From NCBI GenBank assembly GCA_029940125.1, contig JAOZRP010000040.1, positions 1-11,750 of the forward strand: a stretch of 11,750 bases of DNA, in the 5' to 3' direction. Source of the DNA: a bacterium (lineage in GTDB: Bacteria > Desulfobacterota > Anaeroferrophillalia > Anaeroferrophillales > Anaeroferrophillaceae). Below, one piece after another: positions 6,934-11,750 of this stretch. The notes below the pieces were generated by a model. That model was not told where the DNA came from and did not search any database. It was given only the letters and a program-made list of their open reading frames with translations. Both the position numbers and the translations under genes were made by a program. Position 1 is the first letter of the stretch; each line of letters starts with the position of its first letter.

Positions 6934-7835
6934 AAAACTTGACCTTTCGGGATTTTATCAGCCTGCTGTTGCTTTTGCTGGGGCTCCTGGTGCTGGCGGC
7001 CTCGCTGCAGTCGTATCGCTCGAAGGCGTCGACCAGCTTCTACCGGGCGATTGATTTCCAGCAGGAAAAAAATGAAAAGAACCACCGGAAAATCATCAAG
7101 GAGCTGAAAACCCTGCTGAACAAGCCGAAGGTGACGGCCAAGAATTATGAAGTGGTGGTGGAAAAAAATCTTTTTGCCGCCAACCGGCAGGCCTGGCGGT
7201 CGCCGACCGCGGCTGCCAGCGCCGGCGACAAGGAAGAGAAAAAACCGGAGGTAAAAAAGAGCAAAGCCAAGCAGGATGTCATCCTTTACGGCACCATGAT
7301 CCGCGGGGACAAGAAAATGGCCCTGCTGGAGTTCAAGCGTTTTCGCCGGGACCGGCCGAAGCGCCTGGTCAGCGAAGGTGAAACCGTTTCCAGCGACAGC
7401 AGTCGGGGACGTTCCTATACCCTGGTTTCCGTTGACAAGACCTCGGTGGTGATCAAGGAGGAACAAAGCGGTGAATCGTATACCATTCCCCTGTTTGACA
7501 GCGTTAAAAAGCGGCCGTCCAGAACCGCCAACCGGTCTGTTAATCAGGGGGCGGGCGGCAGCGTCGGGCGGCGGTCGAAAACGTCGACGGCGGAGCGCCT
7601 GAAAAGTCGTCGCCTGACCACCGGCAGGCGACTGCCGTCGCGGCGGGTGCCGGCGGTCAACAACAGCTTGAAGCTGTCGCCGAACGATCGCAGCCGGAGC
7701 CGTGATCTGCCGGCTGCCGGCGCCAGCAAGCTCAATGAACTTGATCACGGCGGCAATCCTCCGGAATTGCCGCAGTCGTCATCAAAACCGTCGGTAAGAA
7801 TCCGGCGATATCATCCGGTTGTTCCTGAAAATTAG
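6930..7835 (+). CDS. gspC: GspC/PilP-like inner-membrane bridge with basic tail
   Basis: GspC links the inner-membrane platform to the N0 domain of the secretin; PilP plays this part in type IV pili. The 301-residue product has a membrane segment at about 9-25, a charged helix (45-70), and an HR/PilP-type domain at about 76-190. That domain starts with VVVEKNLFAANRQ and continues DVILYGTMIRGDKKMALLEF, RLVSEGETV and YTLVSVDKTSVVIKEE. It lacks the C-terminal PDZ or coiled coil of classical GspC. Instead residues 191-301 form a low-complexity Arg/Ser/Pro tail with 25 Lys/Arg against 7 Asp/Glu by my count. The gene overlaps gspM (ATGA) and is 12 bases before gspD, the order of pilP-pilQ. Name gspC by domain; pilP-like by position. 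Confidence 0.8.
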   Translation: MKNLTFRDFISLLLLLLGLLVLAASLQSYRSKASTSFYRAIDFQQEKNEKNHRKIIKELKTLLNKPKVTAKNYEVVVEKNLFAANRQAWRSPTAAASAGDKEEKKPEVKKSKAKQDVILYGTMIRGDKKMALLEFKRFRRDRPKRLVSEGETVSSDSSRGRSYTLVSVDKTSVVIKEEQSGESYTIPLFDSVKKRPSRTANRSVNQGAGGSVGRRSKTSTAERLKSRRLTTGRRLPSRRVPAVNNSLKLSPNDRSRSRDLPAAGASKLNELDHGGNPPELPQSSSKPSVRIRRYHPVVPEN

Positions 7836-7847
7836 TTGGAGTGATCC

Positions 7848-10094
7848 ATGAAAAGCAAGAAAACGTACCTGATTCTTCTCTTACTGGCCGTCGTTTTTTT
7901 TGGCTCTTCCTGCGCCTTTCTTGAACCTTCCGTGCGCGAGGACGCCATTACGGCCGAGGAAATCTTCTCTCACGACAAGCCGGCTTTGAATGCCCCCGAG
8001 GCCACCGAAGCGGAGAAGGAGGAGGGGGAGGTCAGCGAGGTCATCCGTCAGAGCGAGGAAGCGCACCGGCTTGAGGAGCACCAGCGGCAGTTCAACCAGC
8101 AGCTTGATGAAGTGATGAAAACCGGCAAATCGCCGATGGCGGGAGGCGCGGCGCGGCCGCAAAGCAAAACCAAAGCCAAGGGCAAAGGGGATTTGTCGAC
8201 GAAGCAGGCGGTTTCATTTCACTTTGACAGCGCCGACCTGCTTGACGTGGTGCGCCTGTTCATGGGTTTCCTGGGTCGCGACTACATCCTGCATCCCGAC
8301 GTGGGAGGCAAGGTGACGATGGAGTTTGACGACTCCCTTGACGACGACGGCCTGATTGATCTGCTGCAGGGAGTGCTGCGCACCCAGGGCGCGGCTTTGC
8401 TTGACAAGGGACCGATTTTGGAGATCCTGCCCCTGTCTTCCGTTCCCCTGGCCATCAATGGTGGGGGGCTGGATATCTCCGGCGGCAAAAAACCTCTGCA
8501 GGGCCAGTCGATCAAGGCCTTTCGCCTGCGCTTTATCAGCGCCAATGAGCTGGCAAAAATTATCAAGCCTTTTCTCAGCAAGGGAGCCATGCTCAGCGTC
8601 CACGAACGCAGCGGCATTTTCCTGGTCAGCGACTATCCTCATACCCTGGCGAAAATTTCCCGCCTGGTTGAATTGTTTGACGTCAGCACCTTTGCCGGCC
8701 TGAAGTTGAAGGTGTATCAGCTGCAGCACGTGGAAGCGGAAACCATCGTCGACGAGCTGGACAAGCTGGCCAAGTCCGTGGGCCTGGCGGCGGACAAGCA
8801 CGTCAATCCCAACAATACCATCTCTTTCCTGCCTTTCCAGCGTCTCAATCTGCTGCTGGCCCTGACCCGCAACGCCAAGCTGCTCAACTTTGCCGACTTG
8901 TGGGTTGGTGAGCTGGACCGGGAGCTGGCCCTGCCGATCAAGGCGGAAAAGCGCGAGGGTGTTTTTGTCTATTACGTCCAGAACGGGGTGGCGGCCAACA
9001 TTGTTGACGTGCTGAAAGGGCTGTTTGGCAATGGCAAAACGACGGATAAGAATAAGGTAAAAAATAAGGATAAAAACACCAGGAACAAGAAAACAACCAG
9101 GCTGACCAGCGGCCTGGAGAAGGAAATCAAAAAGAAGCTGCCCCCGGAGGCGGTCAGCGGCACCCTGGAGGGGCCGGTCAGCTTTGTGGTTGATGAAACC
9201 ACCAATGCCATCCTGGTGCGCTCCCTGGGCTCCGACTACCGCAAGATCATGCCGATCATTCAGAAGCTGGATCTTTTTCCCCGGCAGGTGCTGATTGAAG
9301 CTACCATTGCCGAGGTGCTGCTGGATGAATCGAACAAGCTGGGCGTGGAGTGGCGCTACATCTCCCACGGGCTGTTCGGGACCGGGGCCGACGGTACGCT
9401 CAGCCTGGATTCCGGTCTGGGGGTTATCAACGGCACCGGGGAAAGTGTAATAGGCTCCGGTTTTTCCTACCTTATTCAAAATACCGGTCGGTTTACGGCC
9501 ATGATCAAGGCCCTGGCGGAAAAGAACCGGGTCAACGTGCTTTCCTCGCCCCACGTTCTGGCTTCCGACAACCAGCCGGCCCGGATCGACATCGGCGAAG
9601 AAGTTCCCATTGTAACCTCGGAATACCGGACCAACGACGCTTCGTCCACCGCGACTACGGTTGACAAAACCATCCAGTACCGCGACACGGGCATCATCCT
9701 GGAGGTGACTCCCCATATCAACGAGAACGGCATGGTCAGGATGGATCTGCGCCAGGAAGTGAGTTCCCTGTCGGACAAGACGGTGGAAGGGGTCAACTCT
9801 CCCATTTTCCGCAAGCGGGTGGCGACCACGACCCTATCGGTCAAGGACCGCCAGACCATCGTCATCGGCGGTTTAATCCGCCAGACAAACACCAAGTCGA
9901 ACAGCGGCATCCCCGGCCTGAGCCGCATCCCGGGGCTGAAGTACTTGTTCGGCTACGAGGGAAAGGAATATCAAAGCGCCGAGCTGATGATTTTCATCAC
10001 TCCCCACGTAATCAGCAGCGAGCATGATAATACTCTGATCAGCAAGAATTTCATTTCCCGGTTGGAAATCATCAAAGCCAAGATGTCCTTTTAG
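7848..10094 (+). CDS. gspD: T2SS outer-membrane secretin GspD, predicted lipoprotein
   Basis: GspD forms the multimeric outer-membrane channel for folded substrates. The 748-residue product has a signal sequence ending FFGSSC, a likely lipobox with Cys22. An acidic linker (26-90) and a Lys-rich stretch (91-120) follow. Then come N0 (~121-200), N1 (~221-280), N2 (~284-360), N3 (~371-475) and the secretin domain (~478-722), with VLSSPHVLASDNQPARIDIG, VPIVTS and GIPGLSRIPGLKYLFG. N3 carries a Lys/Asn-rich insertion (397-418). GGAG at 7838-7841 precedes the ATG. N-terminal lipidation is uncommon in T2SS secretins but known (HxcQ, XpsD); it would remove the need for a pilotin, and none is seen here. 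The stop codon TAG (10092-10094) touches a transposase-element end. Confidence 0.96.
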   Translation: MKSKKTYLILLLLAVVFFGSSCAFLEPSVREDAITAEEIFSHDKPALNAPEATEAEKEEGEVSEVIRQSEEAHRLEEHQRQFNQQLDEVMKTGKSPMAGGAARPQSKTKAKGKGDLSTKQAVSFHFDSADLLDVVRLFMGFLGRDYILHPDVGGKVTMEFDDSLDDDGLIDLLQGVLRTQGAALLDKGPILEILPLSSVPLAINGGGLDISGGKKPLQGQSIKAFRLRFISANELAKIIKPFLSKGAMLSVHERSGIFLVSDYPHTLAKISRLVELFDVSTFAGLKLKVYQLQHVEAETIVDELDKLAKSVGLAADKHVNPNNTISFLPFQRLNLLLALTRNAKLLNFADLWVGELDRELALPIKAEKREGVFVYYVQNGVAANIVDVLKGLFGNGKTTDKNKVKNKDKNTRNKKTTRLTSGLEKEIKKKLPPEAVSGTLEGPVSFVVDETTNAILVRSLGSDYRKIMPIIQKLDLFPRQVLIEATIAEVLLDESNKLGVEWRYISHGLFGTGADGTLSLDSGLGVINGTGESVIGSGFSYLIQNTGRFTAMIKALAEKNRVNVLSSPHVLASDNQPARIDIGEEVPIVTSEYRTNDASSTATTVDKTIQYRDTGIILEVTPHINENGMVRMDLRQEVSSLSDKTVEGVNSPIFRKRVATTTLSVKDRQTIVIGGLIRQTNTKSNSGIPGLSRIPGLKYLFGYEGKEYQSAELMIFITPHVISSEHDNTLISKNFISRLEIIKAKMSF

Positions 10095-10095
10095 G

Positions 10096-10120
10096 TGGGG
10101 TCAAATCTTTATTATTGACA
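10096..10120 (+). repeat. Element end, copy 1 (left)
   Basis: A 25-base sequence beginning TGGGGTCAAATC, with palindromic arms GTCAA (10100-10104) and TTGAC (10115-10119) around a 10-base loop ATCTTTATTA. It matches copy 2 (inverted) at 24 of 25 positions. Confidence 0.85.
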
Positions 10121-10143
10121 AAATTGCTTATTACGTTTAACAA
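10115..10143 (+). promoter_or_regulatory. Possible promoter for the transposase, -35 inside repeat
   Basis: A perfect -35 hexamer TTGACA (10115-10120) ends the left repeat. TAACAA lies 17 bases downstream (10138-10143), a poor -10 match. The start would fall at or near the ATG at 10150, giving a leaderless or nearly leaderless mRNA, and no Shine-Dalgarno is seen there. Low confidence because of the weak -10. Confidence 0.25.
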
Positions 10144-10149
10144 AAACTC

Positions 10150-11145
10150 ATGGCACGTTCTCTCCGCATACAATATCCCGGCGCCTTTTACCATGTGATG
10201 CATCGTGGCAATGGGGGCAGGGAGATCTTTGTCGATGATGTCGATCGATTCTCCTTTCTCGATTTTCTTGCCAGATCCATAGATATTTACGATATCCGAC
10301 TGCACTGCTATGTCTTGATGGGGAATCATTTCCATCTTTTGGTTGAAACTCCCCGGGGGAATCTTTCAGAATTTATGCGGCATTTTAACATCTCGTATAC
10401 CGCCTATTTTAATAAACGGCACCGGCGTATCGGTCATCTTTATCAAGGACGCTACAAAAGCGTGCTTGTTGAACAGGAATCGTTTTTGACCATGGTGTCA
10501 CGCTATATTCACCTCAATCCGGTGCGGATAAAGACGTTTCAGGAGGCGTCAGTTGAAGAGTTAATGGCGTATTTGCATGATTATCAATGGAGCAGTTTCA
10601 ATGGGTATGTAGAGGAGGAAGATGGTACGGATGAGCGGGTAAACGTTTGCCATGAGCTTGTTCTTGAAGAGTATGGCGGCAACACCCGGGAGGGACGGCT
10701 GGCATACCGTCGGCAAATCTTTATGGATCTTGCTGAAAATCTGGACATCAAAGACAAGGTTGTGGGGCAAAGCATTATTGGTACAGAATCATTTGTCCGC
10801 TGGATTAAAAACAGCTTCCTGTCCCAGGGTAAGGACAGGGAACAGCCGGCGGTCAGAAAAGTTTACAGTCGTTTGGCGCAGGGTGACATCCTTGCGGTGA
10901 TTAGTGCCGAGACGGGTGTTGACCTTGATCAATTAAAGCGGAGAGGCGTGGAGCGGCAAATTGCCATGGATTTGTTGTATCGGCTTGGAGGTTTGAAAGG
11001 AGTTGAGATCGGGCGCCTTCTGGGAGTTGATTACACTACGGTCAGCCAGAGCCGGAAGCGCTTGAGGGAGAGGAGGAAAAAGGACGCGGAATTGGATGCC
11101 TTAGTCCGGCGCATCGAAAATAAATTGTCAACAATAAAGATTTGA
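10150..11145 (+). CDS. REP-associated tyrosine (Y1/HUH) transposase, RAYT
   Basis: This is a single-strand DNA nicking and joining enzyme of the Y1_Tnp (TnpA-REP) family, 331 residues. The N-terminus MARSLRIQYPGAFYHVMHRG is canonical. The metal-binding HUH motif is H60-F-H62 in YVLMGNHFHLLVETP, and the likely catalytic tyrosine is Y119 in SRYIHLNPVR. WSSFNGYV (147-154) also fits the family. A C-terminal region (~237-331) carries a DnaA-C-like helix-turn-helix, LGGLKGVEIGRLLGVDYTTV, typical of the longer RAYT subgroup. All key residues are present, so it is probably active. The final codons (LSTIKI, then TGA at 11143-11145) are encoded inside the right end repeat. Composition differs from the T2SS genes, consistent with acquisition. 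No ribosome site is evident. Confidence 0.93.
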   Translation: MARSLRIQYPGAFYHVMHRGNGGREIFVDDVDRFSFLDFLARSIDIYDIRLHCYVLMGNHFHLLVETPRGNLSEFMRHFNISYTAYFNKRHRRIGHLYQGRYKSVLVEQESFLTMVSRYIHLNPVRIKTFQEASVEELMAYLHDYQWSSFNGYVEEEDGTDERVNVCHELVLEEYGGNTREGRLAYRRQIFMDLAENLDIKDKVVGQSIIGTESFVRWIKNSFLSQGKDREQPAVRKVYSRLAQGDILAVISAETGVDLDQLKRRGVERQIAMDLLYRLGGLKGVEIGRLLGVDYTTVSQSRKRLRERRKKDAELDALVRRIENKLSTIKI

Positions 11146-11150
11146 CCCCA
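11126..11150 (-). repeat. Element end, copy 2 (right, inverted)
   Basis: The reverse complement begins TGGGGTCAAATC and matches copy 1 except for A to G in the last loop position (loop ATCTTTATTG). The arms GTCAA (11127-11131) and TTGAC (11142-11146) are unchanged. It contains the transposase stop codon. Confidence 0.85.
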
Positions 11151-11176
11151 CCGCTGGGGAGCGGAGCTGGAAAACC

Positions 11177-11719
11177 ATGAGACAAGCAAGGAAAACGCTG
11201 TTTTTTTGGATATTATTGCCGTTGTGCCTGTTTGCTTTTTTGCTTGGTGGTGAGAAGTCCGGCCTGTGTCAGGAATGGAGTGAGATGACCATCCGGCTTC
11301 TTCCGGATTCAAGTTTTGCTGCAGTTGAAGTCAAAGATGGCAAAAAAATAAGACACTGTCCCCATCATGACGTCAATGGCAAATTAGATGAAGAACAGTT
11401 GATTTATGTGCTTGGCACTTTTGATAATGAGCGATGGATTGATCAGAAAAACCGGGAAATGGCCTGGAAGCACTTAAACAGGCACTATGAGAAGTTGGTC
11501 ACGAAGCTGGAAAAGCAGGAGTTGCGCGCCCCGGTTAATATCAATCAGGCCACGTTAACGGAACTGATTGCACTTCCCCAGGTGGGACCGGTGCTGGCGG
11601 TAAAGATTGTTGAATACAGAAAAACCGTTTCTTCGTTTGAAACCATTGAGCAGATACAAAACGTTGAAGGAATTGGCGCTGCGACCTTTAATGCTATCAG
11701 GTTCTATATCAGCAAATAG
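11177..11719 (+). CDS. Secreted ComEA-like helix-hairpin-helix protein
   Basis: The product has 180 residues. Residues 1-~31 are a signal peptide or membrane anchor (basic start, then FFWILLPLCLFAFLLGG). The middle domain (~35-115) is of unknown type and includes RHCPHHD (59-65), LDEEQLIYVLG (70-80) and a charged helix. Residues ~119-180 form a ComEA-type double HhH (VNINQATLTELIALPQVGP, then VEGIGAATFNAI). HhH domains of ComEA bind double-stranded DNA during uptake, but many secreted HhH proteins have no proven role, so DNA uptake is not claimed. GGAG at 11163-11166 is a good ribosome site. Like the transposase gene it is AT-richer than the T2SS genes. A repeat copy follows 3 bases after the stop. 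Confidence 0.8.
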   Translation: MRQARKTLFFWILLPLCLFAFLLGGEKSGLCQEWSEMTIRLLPDSSFAAVEVKDGKKIRHCPHHDVNGKLDEEQLIYVLGTFDNERWIDQKNREMAWKHLNRHYEKLVTKLEKQELRAPVNINQATLTELIALPQVGPVLAVKIVEYRKTVSSFETIEQIQNVEGIGAATFNAIRFYISK

Positions 11720-11722
11720 AAG

Positions 11723-11746
11723 GGGGTCAAATCTTTATCGTTGACA
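11723..11746 (+). repeat. Element end, copy 3, after the ComEA-like gene
   Basis: A 24-base sequence in the same orientation as copy 1, starting GGGGTCAAATC. Arms GTCAA (11726-11730) and TTGAC (11741-11745) are identical to the other copies, and the loop is ATCTTTATCG. It starts 3 bases after the stop codon at 11717-11719. Its partner, if any, lies beyond the window. Confidence 0.8.
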
Positions 11747-11750
11747 TTTC

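Larger units (their letters stand above)
10094..11152 (+). mobile_element. RAYT-type element with short inverted ends
   Basis: A single transposase gene is bounded by 28-base inverted ends: 10094-10121, and 11125-11152 in reverse complement, identical at 27 of 28 positions. Each end contains GGGGTCAAATCTTTATT followed by TTGACA. The left end shares the last G of the gspD stop codon, and the right end contains the transposase stop codon. The element looks AT-richer than the T2SS genes. RAYTs are usually single-copy domesticated genes that act on REP palindromes, so it may not be an autonomous transposon; the outer limits are inferred from the repeats. Confidence 0.75.

Noticed and set aside
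8214..9716. A 500-codon open frame on the minus strand opposite gspD.
   Set aside because: It is fully antisense to a well-supported secretin. Its translation is Gln/Gly/His-rich with no recognisable domain, and long shadow frames are expected in GC-rich coding.
11354..11366. GACACTGTCCCCA inside the ComEA-like gene, resembling other RAYT-associated end motifs on the reverse strand.
   Set aside because: It lies in frame in what looks like a continuous protein domain, does not match the three end copies here, and has no partner.
1..11750. CRISPR array, tRNA or rRNA genes.
   Set aside because: No regularly spaced repeats and no tRNA- or rRNA-like sequence were seen. The only repeat family is the three transposase-element ends.

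Overview
This window is mostly one large locus for a type II secretion system (T2SS), all on the plus strand. A small REP-associated (RAYT-type) transposase element and a ComEA-like helix-hairpin-helix gene follow it. The organism must be Gram-negative, because a full set of pseudopilins, an inner-membrane platform and an outer-membrane secretin is present. The GC-rich coding, the sigma-54 promoter, the PilM/PilN-like GspL and the RAYT element would suit a deltaproteobacterium (Desulfobacterota-like). That placement is inference and is not proved by the sequence.

Layout. (1) 56-4608: gspF, gspG, gspH, gspI, gspJ and gspK, tightly packed and often overlapping by 4 nt (ATGA or TTGA). gspF is the inner-membrane platform; gspG is the major pseudopilin; gspH, I, J and K are minor pseudopilins. 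A perfect 9-bp hairpin separates gspF from gspG. (2) 4609-4982: a 374-base non-coding gap with a sigma-54 (-24/-12) promoter, a palindrome about 80-90 bp upstream of it, and several hairpins in what would be a leader of about 320 nt. (3) 5052-10094: gspL, gspM, a gspC/pilP-like gene and gspD. The order matches pilM-N-O-P-Q of type IV pili, with pilM and pilN fused in GspL. (4) 10094-11152: a transposase element with inverted ends, lying directly against the gspD stop codon. (5) 11177-11719: a secreted ComEA-like HhH protein. (6) 11723-11746: a third copy of the element's end sequence, close after the ComEA-like stop codon.

How the genes work together. GspG forms the bulk of a periplasmic pseudopilus and GspH/I/J/K form its tip. 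GspF, GspL and GspM make the inner-membrane platform that couples to the ATPase GspE, which is not in the window and may end just upstream. The GspC-like protein bridges the platform to GspD, the outer-membrane channel. GspD has a predicted lipoprotein signal, so it may reach the outer membrane without a separate pilotin. No gspE, prepilin peptidase (gspO) or obvious secreted substrate is present.

The most interesting points are the separate sigma-54 control and structured leader of the L-M-C-D half, a GspC with no PDZ domain but a strongly basic tail facing a GspD with an acidic lipid-anchored linker, and the compact transposase element. Three copies of its end share identical palindromic arms and differ only within the loop. 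I did not find a clearly undescribed system; the novelty is in these variations.
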